Shown here: positions 43,648-56,374 of the stretch, one piece after another | Position numbering within the stretch: the first letter of the stretch is position 1 | Layout of the letters: every line of letters begins with the position of its first letter | Assembly: GCA_013368315.1 (NCBI GenBank) | Contig: JAACJM010000292.1 | Coordinates: 1 to 64,000 of the forward strand | From: Tetrapyrgos nigripes | Lineage: Eukaryota; Basidiomycota; Agaricomycetes; Agaricales; Campanellaceae | DNA length: 64,000 bases | Direction: 5' to 3' | Made by a program: the position numbers and the translations under genes | Notes under the pieces: model-generated | Database searches by the model: none | What the model was told of the DNA's origin: nothing | The model's input: the letters and a program-made list of their open reading frames with translations, nothing else

Positions 43648-44700
43648 CGCAAAAGAAACAAGACAAAATCTACCCACAATCAAACTACCAATGTACCAAG
43701 GCCAGAAGATCAGGTAGGGAGATAATAGCGCGCTTTAACGCTGTTTAGCAACTTGCCAAAAGAAACCGAAAAGATCTCGACTTACAGTTTTCTTTGGAAC
43801 CTCGATTTTGATTCCTTTCCGCATCGACGCAGCACCATTTAGTACAAATGCGCCAATAAATCCATCTGTAGTAGCACCCGAAGCAGCTGAATGTACCGTA
43901 CCGGAACATTGGGTGCGTTGAAACGTGTGCTTCCAGAAGTCCCCGAATGACAGACGGGGCTGGAAGTTCATGAAGTCCACGGACGACTCACGGGGGTAAT
44001 GTAAAGCTGAAGTCTATGAGACGTGTTGGTGGTTGTGTAGGAAATAGGAACATAAAAATATGAAGACAAGAAGAAAACAAAGAAAACAAAGGGAATACAT
44101 CATTAGCATAACTGGAAGACACGTCAATAAGAACACAACTCACCTCTCTTGTCCCATGCTTACAGTCACACTTGCATTAACACTAGGCCCAGCAACTGCA
44201 CTAGCATACTTTCCTGTAGATCACACTTCCCATTCTCCCATAACCCGACCTCGTGCAGAGCTCTGTGTCCTAAATTCCGAGTCGGGTCTGTGAGCGAGTC
44301 TGCTCAAGAGCGCTGGAGAAGAGGGAGGAGAGTGGACTGATCAACGCGCGGTCGGACCTAATAGTGACCCAGATGATGAAGGTGACGCGTACACAGGAAA
44401 GCGAGATGCATAGAGTGAAAGACGGACGTTGACAGAATCAGAGATCCTGTTATAGAGATTTCACTCCTTTGCTTATGGTGAGAATGGACAGAACAAGGCA
44501 AGTGGGGATGGTGTGGTATGGGAGGAAGCAAGGGAGCGATCGTGGAATTGGAAAAATTAGTGTTGGGGACGAGGCTAACGCATTGCGGTGGGGATGGACG
44601 CTTGAACGCCGGGTAATGCACAAGTAATGGAACACCGAGAAAGGCGATGAAAGGAGAGGGGGCTGAAGGCACGAGGAGGTTTACAAGTGCGACTTGAGGC
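43648..44700 (-). repeat. Duplicated block R, copy 2
   Basis: Continues the block R sequence interrupted at 33868. A minus-strand exon encodes FIGAFVLNGAASMRKGIKIE and ends at a GTAAGTCG donor. A second minus-strand piece lies near 44150-44290. It matches 18480-19480 and stands head-to-head with DUF6535 copy C, which starts at 44752. Confidence 0.6.
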
Positions 44701-44751
44701 TTCAAACGATCACTTCGAAGGCAGACAGTATCGACGTTCTATGATGTAATC

Positions 44752-46012
44752 ATGGAAAGCTCATTTCACGCTGGTACTATACGCGTCCTGTCAATACATA
44801 TTACAACGCTGACTCTTTCCGTCACCACCACGACCCTTTCCACCACCGCCGCCACCACACCTTGCAAACCATCTAGAATCGCAGCGCGAAATCTTCCCCT
44901 CCTTTCCAAACATCCCGCTACTACCGGAAGAAGCCTCAGTGACGCAGAGAAGGAACAGGCAGGCATCAGGAGGCGCCGGTCTTCTGGGAAATCCTCTGGG
45001 CTGGCAGCAGATAAAATTGGAAACAAGGAAGGAACGGAAAAGGGTATGTCTGTCTTTTGAATAGATTTGCCAACAACGCTGACTCGGGTTGCCGCTGCAG
45101 AGTCAGAGCTCGACTTGTCTGGATCTGTCCCCACCGGCGCTGTGAATGTCCTCATGAAGTCAGGATCTGTCACTCGGGATGAACGCGGAAACGAAAATAC
45201 TATTGCCTCTACGGTTGATTCACATATCAGCACTTCCGGGTGTTCGCATGATACTCAGGCTGATCTTGAAGGTGAGTCTACTTCTACTGTTCTTTGATAC
45301 TAACTGATCTTCTATGTAGCCCGTAAACGAAAATCTTCAGTCTGTACCAACGGCGAACAATGGTGAGTAATTGCGTACTTTTTATAGAAGTGACCTCTCA
45401 CAGGTACGCAGACAACGGGAATGAGGGCGTATCGGGTAAACCCAATTCTCCAAAGACCGACAAGCGTGAGTGACACACTTTCCTGGACTCTAATCATTAT
45501 TCACTGTCTCTCAGAATTGGAAGGTGGCAAGTTACCAGATAACCTGTGCGATTCCGTTGCGCGAATATCAAAGGGCATAGATGCACTTCTTTCCGTGATT
45601 ACTGAAGGACGTGAGTAACACTAGCATATCAGATGGGGTGTCTGTTTTCACTGAGCGTGTATTGACTGTAGACCACAATTCGGAAAACGCGAGAAGTAAC
45701 CGAACTCAGCGACATGCCACCGAGACTGAGAAGAAGGGGAATTTTCGCCGGCTGTTGGGTATTCCAGAATATCAGAGTCCATACACCGGTGAGTCTTCAT
45801 GATAAGGCTATGACACTCCATGTATTTAACTGTGCTCGACGCTCGTAGGAACCCGAGACTATGACTATACTAAGAAATACCCTCAGGACGAGTTTGGCGA
45901 AGAGGCGAGGGAGAACGCACGAGTGTGGAAAGTGTACCTCGACGAGGCCGAAGCATTTGACGATGAGATGTTGAAGGGTTTTAGGGACACTCTTGATGCA
46001 CTTCTTGTGTTT
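44752..46012 (+). pseudogene. DUF6535 gene copy C, truncated before the membrane and ankyrin part
   Basis: Exons parallel copy B: exon 1 44752-45043, exon 2 from 45101, and exon 7 45849-46012 with exactly the same 164-base length (GTRDYDYTKKYPQDEFGEEA..., DTLDALLVF). After the following GTGAGT donor, sequence homology to the gene stops near 46060, where block Q begins. The exon that encodes the membrane segments and ankyrin repeats is missing. Exon 3 ends one base out of phase relative to copy B, so the transcript is also frameshifted. The protein would consist only of the Ser-rich N-terminus and the first part of DUF6535. Confidence 0.75.
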
Positions 46013-46059
46013 GTGAGTACGAAATATCACCCTTATGGAACAGTGTTGGCGTGCTACGA

Positions 46060-47400
46060 TGCTGAGGTCGTTTGGGTATTCGGATTTTGTATGTGTGACT
46101 GGTGTGACATATGTGACAGTCAAAACATCGAGATTTTGACGGCGACGATTATAAGGAATAGTGGATCCAGAGATGCATAGAAGGGTGTAAGGATTGCCTT
46201 TCGTCGGAGCCTGAAGCCATCAACGCCGGTGCATCCCCCTGGGAAGGCGAACGTGAAGACACTTGATCTGAGACGGTTGACTCGGATCCAAATCTTCAAA
46301 CCTCCAAATACTGAACTAGAAGGGGAAGAAACGCATATCCCCAGCACCCGCATCATGATTAACCCTTCAATTCTCCATCTCAATCAGTTTTTCATCCTGG
46401 GAGAAGGTTTGATCGCTACTGGACCAGGCGACATGCGAAGACATCCGCTGAGCTGAGTGTAGGTAAAGGGATTGAGTTGGGGACGTTTGGCGGGGACGTA
46501 GGGTGCATGGGTGTGTGGGTTGATCGATGCGTCTGGACGAAGAAAAGGAGAAAAGAAGTAGTTACTAGGTGTTTGTCGTCGTAGATGTCGTGAAATAAAA
46601 TTCGAAGAAAAACAAAAGAGCGAACTCAAAGGCAGAAAACCGACACTGAAATCGAAAGCGAAAATGAAGAGGACCGGCGGAAGAGAACTAAAACGTGAAA
46701 AAGATGAACGGAAACGTACCTGAAGTATCAACTCTCATACCCACTGCTATCACTATCACCACTACGTTCTCCCTCATCACATCCTTCTTCACCACCACCT
46801 CTACTTCCAAAAACCGATGAAAACGCCTTGACATTATCATCCCAAACCTCCTTTACAACCACCCAAACCTGTCCTTTCCCCTCGTCAAAAGACGCTCCGA
46901 GTGGTCCGGTTGGTTTAGGCGGTGATTCGGAGAAAACCCTTCTCGTGAGTGTGAGTTCTTTGGTGAAGGTGGAGGAGAAGGGCAGGAGGTTGGGGGTTGG
47001 GGTTGGGTTTACGGTCGTTGGAGTGGCTGTGCATCTGCGTCGAGGATGGAAGAAGTGGAGGGCAACGGGCACGCAGGGAAGTGTGTGGCTTGGAGACGAG
47101 GAGAGGCGTTTTGAGTCATTCTCTTCGTCCAGCAGCGCCGGCTGCTGCTCTTTCTGCGGCCAAACCACCTTTGGAACCGTCCAGGCTTTTGCGAATCCTC
47201 AATCAACTCTGACACCGTATGAAGAGATGGTAACGGCGGTATGAGAGCGAACGGGTGAAGGGGTGTCTAGGTCATTGGACGCGTTGGATGTGTCGGATTC
47301 GTTGTGTGGAGATGGGACTGGGGAGAAAAACAATGATTCGGAGAGTTTACGGTCAACGTTTGTAAGTCTTGAGGTGGACGTGGAGGTGGGTATGGAGGTT
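46060..47400 (-). repeat. Duplicated block Q, copy 3 (longest)
   Basis: The most complete Q copy. The minus-strand frame 46728-47168 reads on to a Gly/Ser/Glu tail (VWVVVKEVWDDNVKAFSSVF, GSRGGGEEGCDEGERSGD), and 47009-47456 adds RFQRWFGRRKSSSRR and Ser/Thr-rich stretches. Splice-like GTACCT/GTATGA signals occur, but I could not assemble a full gene. It is probably the 3' part of the minus-strand gene that starts near 48.1 kb. Confidence 0.5.
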
Positions 47401-47414
47401 GCTTCAGTGTCTAG

Positions 47415-48100
47415 AAACATAGAAAGAAAAGAAGAAAGAAAATGAAAAAAAAGCACAAATCGTTAGTATCATTCGTTTATTGTCGAAAAATACGCATAAG
47501 AAAACTCACCTCCTGTAGTTTTACCACCACGCAGAACCCAAACACACATCACTCTTCGTTCCACTCGCACCCACAGAAGCCCTCCCATTCGCACTACCCG
47601 CTTGGGCCCCATTCATCAAACCTCCCTGATACCTGGTATGTCGCGCTTGAGAATAGATTCGGTCTTCAAGCGACTTGGTTGGACGGGTTTAAGACGATTG
47701 ACTAGCCCAAAGTCAACGCAGAACTGGCGTTTATGTAGGTGAGAGGCGTTGGGAGTGACGGACGGCCTTGGGGAAAATGAGGGAGACTGTTGCTCGGTAT
47801 GCGCTGAGGAAGGAAGGAATGGTAGCACGGGTTCTAGAAGAAACACCGAGGGAACTGACGAGATGGAGTGGGTGACCGGGCATGCGAGCGAACAGCCAAA
47901 GTGACTCGGCGTTAAAGTGAAGATAGTACACAGACGCGTAAGAATAGGCAGAGAATGAGTAGAAGGTGGAGATATATCAAATTTTGAGTGATGAGTGGGT
48001 TGTCTCGGTGGAAGACGACGTCGAGAAAGTCGCGACAAACGGCGAGTTCCAAATTTGGCGTTCACATGCTTGGCACCGCATTGCTGTTGTGGAATCATAC
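47415..48100 (-). repeat. 5' part of the unidentified minus-strand gene, head-to-head with DUF6535 copy B
   Basis: The minus-strand frame 47616-48098 (MIPQQQCGAKHVNAKF...) is Ser/Pro-rich with a VTHSISSVPSVFLLEPVLPF stretch. The same sequence recurs at 62216-62575 plus 63822-64000. Only about 60 bases separate its possible start from the ATG of copy B at 48158, so the two would share a promoter region. The family is not recognised. Confidence 0.45.
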
Positions 48101-48157
48101 TTCCTGTCAGTACACACGTTGACTCTTTCTACTACCACCACCACTACCACACTCACC

Positions 48158-51100
48158 ATGAACGATCCACAATCCCAGCGAAAAGTCCCCCCCTCCGTTC
48201 CAAACATCCCACAACCCTCGGAAGAAGCTCGAAATAGCCTGAGTGACGCAGAGAAGGGACAGGCAGGCATCGGACGGCGTCAAACCTCCGAGAAATCCTC
48301 TGCGCCGGCAGGAGATAATGCTGGAAACGAGAAAGGAAAGGGGAAGGGTGAGTCTGTCTTTTGGCTAGATTTGCCAACAACGCAGCTGACTCGAATGCAA
48401 CTGCAGAGCCGAAATCTGACCCGTCCCAATCTGTTCCCGCCAGCACTGCGGGTGTTCCGGTGAAGCAGGGATCTGGCGTTAAGCATACTGGCGGAGATGT
48501 CAGAACTACAGCCTTGCCTCAGTCTGTGGGGCACTCCATTCATTCAATTGGCACGTCTTCTCAGCCTTCCTCAAATACTCAGGATAGTCGGACAGATTCC
48601 GAAGGTGAGTCTGGTGTTATTCCTTCGTCTGACTTGCATACTGACTGCTCCGTTAGTCCCTAATGTTATGGAAGAAAAGTCCAAGTCTGAACCTATGGCA
48701 AACAATAGTAAGTAATTACCTACTTTTGAAAGAAATGACCTCTCACATGTACACAGACACCAAGGATGAGGCTCCTGGTGTACCGGGTAAACCAAATTCT
48801 CAAGAGACAAAGAATTGTAAGTAGCACACTGTCTTCACCTGGTGGTCCTGTCATGAATATTGGTTTTTTTTCTAGCATTGGAGGGTGGCACAGTGCCAGA
48901 TAATCTGTCTGATTCCATTGCGCGGATCGCAAAGGGCCTAGATGTACTTCTTTCTTTGATTACTGAAGGCAGTGAGTAACACTAGTATATCAGATAGAGT
49001 GCCTTCATTGACTATGACTATAGCTGACAACTCGGAAAATGCTCAGCAGCATGTCAATGAGACTGAGAAGAAGAAGGGAAACCTTCGCCGGCTATTGGGC
49101 ATCACAGAATATCAGAGTCCATACACTGGTGAGTCTTTACGATAATGCTATGACTCTCTGACCAATCAACTGTCTTTTTAGGAACCCGAGACTATGACTA
49201 TACTCGTAAATACCCTCAGGATGAGTTTGGCAAAGAGGCAAGCGAGAATGCCCGAGTGTGGAAAGTTTACCTCGATGAGGCAGAAACTTTTGATGACGAG
49301 ATGTTGAATGGTTTCAGGGACACTCTCGATGCTCTACTTGTCTTTGTAAGTGCAAAAAATGGTTCATATTGAATGCTTTGTTCACCTAAGTAATAGGCAG
49401 CACTCTTTTCTGCTGTAGTGACATCTTTTGTCATTTCCACTGTTGTCAATCTTCAACCAGATTACACTGAGATCACAGCCAGGCTTATGCTTGAGCAGAA
49501 CCTGCTGCTTCGTGCTGCTGGCAACACAACTGCTCAGCAATCTGTTCCAAAGGCATCAGTTGATTTGGATAATGCTGATGTCAGTACCAAGGATCTTTGG
49601 ATCAATGGGCTGTTCTTTGCCAGCCTGTCCCTCTCCCTGGCTACAGCTCTTCTCTCTGTGCTTGTTAAGCAATGGCTTCAAGCATATACTCTCTCCCTTC
49701 CCACTGGTAATGCTCAGGAGCGTGCCAAAATTCGTCAATTCCGCTACCTTGGATTTGAAATGTGGAAAGTTCCTGAGATCATTGGGCTCTTACCTATCAT
49801 ACTCCATGCATCCCTTGGCCTCTTCATGGCTGGCCTCTCAGTCTATGTTTCAGAGCTTCATGAATCCCTTTGTTGGATTGTGGTCTCTGTCACTGGGATA
49901 TCCTTTTTGATGTATTTTGGGAGCATCATCATCCCTGTCATTCACATCCAATGCCCATATCGAGTCCCAATACTATTTTCCCTTCTCCAGCTCCTTATGT
50001 TCCCTCTCAGCATTTTTCAATATTTTTGGAAACTAGTCACCTATCATGGGCAAAGATATTATTACCACTTTCAGGGCAGCCACCTTTCAAATCTTGCCTC
50101 ACCTGAATGGCCCTCTGCTCCAAACACGTCTCTCAGGCATGCAGAGACCATGTTTCTTCAGCTTATCCCTCCCAGCTACATATTTGAACCACTATCACCC
50201 TCATCTACTCAACATCACACTATGTTGGCTTATTGTCTTAAATGGCTACAATCTCTGCAATCAAATGATTCCATCCAGGAGGTGGTTCAGCAGGCTGTGC
50301 ATTGTGTTTTCCATGATACTGCTTATAAACGACCAGATGGGGAAATCTTTGGCTTTCAACTGGCTTTGAAATGCTATGTGGATCTTGACTGGAACTCCAT
50401 TCAAGCCTTCATATGGGATACACTGAGGAGGAGGGATGAAACAGATAATCACAAAGTCTGTTCATCACTCTACAGCCTCTGGAGAAAGGCTAAGGAGATT
50501 TCTCACTTTCCTCCTCAAGAACCAGGATATGCACTTCATGATGCAGCTGAAAATGGATACTTCCATATAGTCAAGGTCTTGGTTGAAAATGGGGCTGATG
50601 TTAATGCAGAGGGAGGGGATTATGGGTTTGCATTGCAAGCAGCAGCACTTTGGGGAGATTTGGATATTGTCAAGTATCTTGTGGAGAAGGGGGCAGATGT
50701 TAATGCAAAGGGAGGGGATTATGGGTTTGCATTGCATGCAGCAGCATATAGGGGGCATTTGGATGTTGTCAAGTATCTTGTGGAGAAGGGGGCAGATGTT
50801 AGTGCAGAGGGAGGGCATTTTGGGTTTGCATTGCAAGCAGCAGCATTTAGGGGAGATTTGGATATTGTCAAGTATCTTGTGGAGAAGGGGGCAGATGTTA
50901 ATGCAGAGGGAGGGCAATATGGGTTTGCATTGCAAGCAGCAGCATTTGGGGGACATTTGGATATTGTCAAGTATCTTGTGGAGAAGGGGCAGATGTTAAT
51001 GCAAAGGGAGGTGAATATGGGTTTGCATTGACAGCAGCAGCATATATGGGGAACTTGGATATTGTCAAGTATCTTGTGGAGAAGGGGGCAGATGTTAATC

Positions 51101-51492
51101 CAAAGGGAGGGGAATATGGGTTTGCATTGCAAGCAGCAGCAGATAGGCTAGATATTGTGAAGTATCTTGTGGAGAAGGGGGCAGATGTTAATGCAGAGGG
51201 AGGGAGATATGGGTTTGCATTGCAAGTAGCTGCATACTGGGGAGAGTTGGATATTGTCAAGTATCTTGTGGAGAAGGGGGCAGATGTTAATGCAGAGGGA
51301 GGGGAATATGGGTTTGCATTGCAAGCAGCAGCATATAGGGGAAGGTTGGATGTTGTCAAGTATTTTGTGGAGGAGAAGGGTGTGGATGTTAATGCAAAGG
51401 GAGGGAGATATGGGTCTGCACTCAAAGCAGCACAGAAGCAATATACACTAGAGGTAGTGAAATATCTCCAAGAGCATGGAGCAACTGAGTAG
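48158..51492 (+). pseudogene. DUF6535-ankyrin protein gene, copy B (complete but with one -1 frameshift)
   Basis: Exons: 48158-48347, 48407-48604, 48657-48707, 48757-48816, 48876-48971, 49024-49128, 49182-49345, 49397-51492. All seven introns are 49-59 bases with GT...AG ends, and exon phases agree. ATG at 48158 (MNDPQSQRKVPPSVPN). The N-terminal 190 residues are Ser/Gln/Lys-rich. DUF6535 starts at GTRDYDYTRKYPQDEFGKEA and includes hydrophobic segments LLVFAALFSAVVTSFVIST, LFFASLSLSLATALLSVLV, IIGLLPIILHASLGLFMAGL and WIVVSVTGISFLMYFGSIII. Ten ankyrin repeats follow. After the fifth, the usual GGGGG is GGGG at 50986-50989, so the frame shifts by -1; the remaining repeats are open to TAG at 51492. 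DUF6535 proteins have no known role; ankyrin repeats mediate protein binding. It could be a recent null allele, a slippage-controlled gene, or an assembly error. Confidence 0.9.
50521..51480 (+). repeat. Ankyrin repeat array, copy B
   Basis: Ten units of about 99 bp, each close to the units of copy A (YGFALQAAAFRGDLDIVKYL, then VEKGADVNAEGG). The last unit diverges (YGSALKAAQKQYTLEVVKYL). One unit is short (ADRLDIV), as in copy A. Confidence 0.9.
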
Positions 51493-53000
51493 GATTAATT
51501 CAGAAGTTCTGGTACCTACATAGATATCTAGGTAGTGTTTTATACAGGGTTCCTCTTTCTTCAATATACACATGTGTACATTGATTTTTATAACAAATTA
51601 GATAGATCACTCTATCCTAATAATTTCACCCCCCCCCCCCACTTGTCACTCACTTGCCCCCCCCACCTCAACCTCCCTCTGGCCCCATAGGTTCCCTCTA
51701 TCCTGGCAGCCACCCCCTCTTGAAAGACCCAAATATGGTGTAAAGTGGAGTGGGGGGTTGCTCACTAGTTTGCATAGGTTAAGCTGTCTTTATTTATAAT
51801 TTATAATTTATAATTCTTTTGAAGTAGCTGGGGGAATGGAGCTGGATGGGGGACATGGAAACGGCGAGGGGGGCTGGAGGTTGGGAGGAATAAGACAGGT
51901 GGGGCAGAATGAATGTGAATGTGTGTGTGTAGTACAAATATGAAAAGGGAAAAGAAAACAAACCAGATTTTAAAGAAAGGAATATCAGAGAAATAAATAT
52001 GTGGGATACTAGATGACATCAATTCATTGAAGATGTTGGCGAAAACAAATGAGAATCCTTGAAATATTGAAATACAGACAAAACTCTACTTAACAAAAAC
52101 ATACGCAACAGAATATTTAAAAAACAAGATCAAAACCACCTTTGTAACTGCCAAATTCATCCTTCTTCTTTAACCCCACTGCCACTCTCTATGCTAGGAA
52201 TAGCATCCAGGCTGAGTTTGAGCCTATGTGAGTGATTGAGTGAGGTGCATGCTGGGCCAAAAATACCAAAAATGATGAAGACAAATAGGTCAAGCATATA
52301 TTTTCAGTCACTGACAGTCCAGGCTTTCTCTCCCAAAGCCATTGTATTGATCCTGATCTTCATTGTGATCAACACCATGCCCAACAAGACTGGCCCCTTT
52401 CTCTGCTTCTCAAGTCACAATAGCCAAAGTAGACATTCAACATATAGAAAAGGCCATGCCCCCCTTCCTCCCACTAGCCCCACTGGCATCATAATTGAAT
52501 CTGAAGACATCTGTTTTCGATGAAATTCCATTTTGAGACAAGAGAGAAGGCTAGATTGCTGAAATAGACGATACAGGAATGAGGTGAAGGCATCCAGCGA
52601 TGTGGGTGCCAGTGCATTGCCAGGTGGGGGTACATTTGTAGTGACGCATAATGCATTTTGATGAAAGAAGAGCAAGAAGGGGGGAAGAGGTGAGGGGGGA
52701 AGAAGAGAGAGTTTGATTAGCGTAAGTTCTTGTCAACATAAATAGATTGGGGGGGAAAAGATTGAGAACAATACAAAGGAAAAAGGAAGGAAAAGAATGA
52801 GAAAAAAACATATGACAACGCAACGAAGAATTGAAAGAAAGCAAACAACAAGAATATACCTAATCATACCTGGCTCCAAGCCACATTTATATCCACTACC
52901 ACCACTTCCATCCCCACCACCATCTTCCCAGTGTTCCCACTCCCAAACCCATCTCTTCCCCTCATCCAAGGTGTTCATTCCATTGGTTTGAAGAGGGTTT
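51493..53000. repeat. Duplicated region downstream of copy B
   Basis: Counterpart of 15628-17225, with the same order of landmarks. The minus-strand piece 52733-52978 (DEGKRWVWEWEHWEDGGGDG) resembles the exon with DEGKGQVWVVVKE in block Q, linking this flank to the same minus-strand family. C-rich and A-rich low-complexity runs occur at 51628-51665. Confidence 0.6.
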
Positions 53001-54110
53001 TGAAGAAGTCTTTCTTGATGGCTGATTTCTTTCGTGAGGGTATTTGCGTGATTTCATGTGTCGGCAGGAAAGGGAAAAGGGATGTGTTTTGGAGTCATTG
53101 GTGACCGTTTCTGCATATTCTGTTTCTCCTGTTCACGCTCTTGTTCTCGCATCAGTATTTTGACAAATATTTGGTGGACTGGTTCCGCCAAAAATGCCTG
53201 ATCACATCTCTTCACCAATATTCCTAGTAGGTAGATTATCTTACATAGAAATGAAGTTATTTTACTGTAAAACAGAGGGACAGAAGCTAGCAGAGGTTGT
53301 GCGCGTTGCCATTTAAGATTTTTACTGGTGGATTTTGGACTTGGCTGGTCGCTTAACGAATGGTGACCGGTTTCCACTGGCGCCTGCCAAATCTTGGCAG
53401 GCACTGGTCAACCAGTTTTTTGTCAAAATACTCTTCCCCTTCCAGATTCCATGATGATGACGCTTCCTCAATTAATGCTGGCATTGCATGAGAAGGGCAT
53501 ACGCAACAGAATACTTAAAAATTAAGATCAAAACCACCTCCGTCACCGCCGATAAAATGAAAAAGAACGAGAGAAGTAACGACTCGGAGGAAGCAAAGAA
53601 AGAGAAGAAAAAAAGTTAATAGTGCGAAGGGAAAAAGAAAACGGAAATAAATAGACTTAATTTATCATACCAGCCCGGATCCTCACTCATACCACCAGTT
53701 CCACTTCCATTCCTATTGATCCGCACCCAGTCCCAAAAAAATCGACGAACATTGACAAGATAATGACGATACCCTTCTTGTCGCACTCAAACTTACCCCA
53801 GCACCCACGTCAAAACCCATCTCGTACTGGTGACTGAGAACTGTGCCCGATCCTTCAGCTTAACTCCCTCTCTCCAACACCATTGCTTTTTCTGCTCCAA
53901 GGTGCTCTCTTGGTTGGTTTGCGATGGATTTTTGGTGTGCATGTGCTCGCATGGTATTTATGAGTTGGTGTGTATGGAAGAATTTGACCATTTCTTTCTG
54001 TATATAGGTCTACATAAGTGGGGCTTCATCCATCTATTTTGTAACCTCTTCACTCCCAAAATCTTTTCTTTGCCATCATCGTCATCGTCGTCGTCATCAA
54101 CATCAAGCCC
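53001..54110. other. No gene recognised; block-Q-like fragments
   Basis: Short fragments recall the duplicated flanks: ACGCAACAGAATACTTAAAA at 53501 repeats the motif at 52107. No domain or long exon is supported. Confidence 0.35.
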
Positions 54111-54116
54111 AATACT

Positions 54117-54205
54117 GGGGAAAGGGGCCACTGCTTTGCATGGCAAATTACGAGGCCTCTTTCCCTCAATAAAGTCTACTAATATCACAATATTCTTACA
54201 TTGAG
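54117..54205. repeat. Dispersed 65 bp motif ending AATAAAGTC, copy 1
   Basis: GGGGAAAGGGGCCACTGCTT then GCATGGCAAATTACGAGGCC and AATAAAGTC. A second copy at 56573-56635 reads GGGGTAAAGAGCCATCGCTT, then GCGTGGCAAGCTACGAGGCC and AATAAAGTC, and both continue with TATTGACTATG-like sequence. It could be the 3' end of a short interspersed element; there is no further evidence. Confidence 0.5.
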
Positions 54206-55650
54206 TATGTAATTGCTACTGTCAGAGTATTATCAGAAAAATAAGTATGGTATTAAGCATAACAGTGGATGAAGAGCAGTGAACACTGATTGCAGTTTAA
54301 ACAGACTGCACTTATCTGTGCACAATCATTGTGTGGTAATATTTTTCGAGACACATTTTGGCTTCCCTCAGGTGTCAAGGTTATCGGTACACTCAATAAC
54401 CACCCAAGTCACACAATACGAGAAAGCCGGTTTTCAAGAGAATAGATTGACCAAGAAAGATAGAGAGATAGAGAGATGAAGAGAAAGTAGGCTAACTAGG
54501 CTCTACACTGCGTAGTAAGAGTACGGAGCGGAGACGAAGTGAACGAACTAAGGAATGGGTTACAAAGATCACAGGTATATAAGTAAAATATGAACGGATG
54601 GGAAAGAGTAAGTAATAATGGACGGTATCATGTGGAAACGTCAAGAGCGAGAGAATAATGAGCCGAATATGGATAGATGAAGGTACTAGATCGTACGGAG
54701 TGATTGATGGTGAAAATGTCCATGGAGATAGGAATCGGAGGAGATAAGAGTATGAGTCATAGATCTAGAGAGATGGTAACTATAGACGATGATGAGAAAT
54801 GGTTGTTGTTTATGGGGTTAGAGTGAGGAATCAGTAGTAAAGGGAAAAGAATAGAAAGGAAATGAATAGGCGGGAGACGATTCATGACATCAGGTATATA
54901 GTCTACGATTACCCACTGGCAACCAACTGGAGGGAACGTTGGTAAAACTGGGTCTGGCTCCAGCAACATGCATACGAGATGGGGAGAAGGAGGGCAAAGC
55001 AAAGAGAGAGAGTCAATGCTCAACTATTGACTACGGTCTGGACTATATATTTTGGGTTTAGCCGATTGACACCGGTCAATCAGTAAGTAGATCAGGCCTT
55101 GCTGGAACATGCTGTTGCCTGATGGCATCTGGCTGCAGTTGGCTGTTTCCAGCCTTGCAATTCTGGGCAGCAAGCACCCTGTAGGAATCTTTCCTCGGTT
55201 ATCTGTCGACCGCGGTATAGACCAGCATTGACAGAGTCCAGACTTTGGTTTGAACTGATGGGTATTAGTTAGTCTATGACCAACCCTGGTATTGTGTAGG
55301 TTGAAAAGTGCAGGAATCATGAGCAGAACACTGGTGAAGGGACCTGGGCACAGTGAGGAACGGGGAGAAGACAAGGACGCGTTGGTTACAGCTGGTCCAA
55401 GAAAACCATTTACGACGTCATGAGATTCTCGACCATCATGCCAGATGACTCTGAATGAGCGCTTGACAAGTGCCAGCTAATAGGGATGGGACTCCGAGTT
55501 TGAAACCATGAAAATGATTTCTAAGGTAAATTAAATGGACAGTGGAGAGGCAAGAATTACGAGGGCATTGAGGCTGAAGAAGTAGGGCAGTGAGTGCAGG
55601 CAAACAGCAGATAGTATGACTATACTTCCGGAGAGAAAGCCGTGGACGCA
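54206..55650. other. No gene recognised
   Basis: Only short frames. The longest minus-strand frame (55024-55374) has no domain, and its codons look random. A purine-rich stretch with AGAGAGATAGAGAGATGAAG lies near 54462. Confidence 0.4.
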
Positions 55651-55656
55651 CTGTAT

Positions 55657-56374
55657 CACAGCGGGGCACGGAGCATATTTGTCAGCCATTTTTGTGCATT
55701 CTTAAATGACAGATAGTTCACATGATTTTGGGTGAGATAAAATCCATCGTATTTACTGCTAAAAAACCGGGTCGCAAAAGCTCAAATTATGCGCTTAAGC
55801 TTTTCCGTGATAAACTTTTTATTCATTCGTGACCAAAAAAGGGAAGTAAATAGTATTCGAGTTTTGATTTGTAAGAAAAATACGCAAAAGGTATGATCAA
55901 TATTTGTGTGCCGGATTCCGGCGAGTAAAATGAATTCACTGGGGCAGTGAAAAACATGAACTTAAATTACCAATTTTTCTCAACAGCCGGGCATACTCCA
56001 TATGGAATATCAGCCTCAAATTGGTACTATATGGAGTAGGTCTGGTGCTGAGCAAAAATCCGTCATTTAAGTTTAGATTTTTCCCATCCGCAGTGCTTTT
56101 CCTTTTACTCGCTGGAATCTGGCACACAAATAGTGATCATACCTTTTTCGCATTTTCTCACAAATCAGAAGTCGAATACTATTTGCTTCCCTTTTTTGGT
56201 CATGAATGAATAAAAAGTTTAGCATGGAAAAACTGTAGCACATAATTTGAGCTTTTGTGACCCCTTTTTTGGCAGCTAATACAATCAATTTTATCTCACC
56301 CAAAATCATGTGAACTATCCGTCATTTAAGAGTGCACAAAAATGGCTGGCAAATATGCTTTGCGCCCCGCTGTG
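55657..56374. mobile_element. Foldback element: 718 bp near-perfect palindrome
   Basis: The left arm starts CACAGCGGGGC...AGCATATTTG; the right arm ends CAAATATGC...GCCCCGCTGTG. The two arms are inverted copies over roughly 330 bases each (for example ATAGTTCACATGATTTTGGG at 55712 against the inverted CCCAAAATCATGTGAACTAT at 56299) and meet near 56015 around CATACTCCATATGG. TAT lies on both sides (55654-55656 and 56375-56377) and may be a 3 bp target duplication. CACAG-type ends with 3 bp duplication recall CACTA-like elements, but the class is a guess. It has no coding content of its own. Confidence 0.85.

Noticed and set aside
54206..55650. 116-codon minus-strand frame at 55024-55374 as a gene
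   Set aside because: No domain, no splice context, composition as expected by chance.
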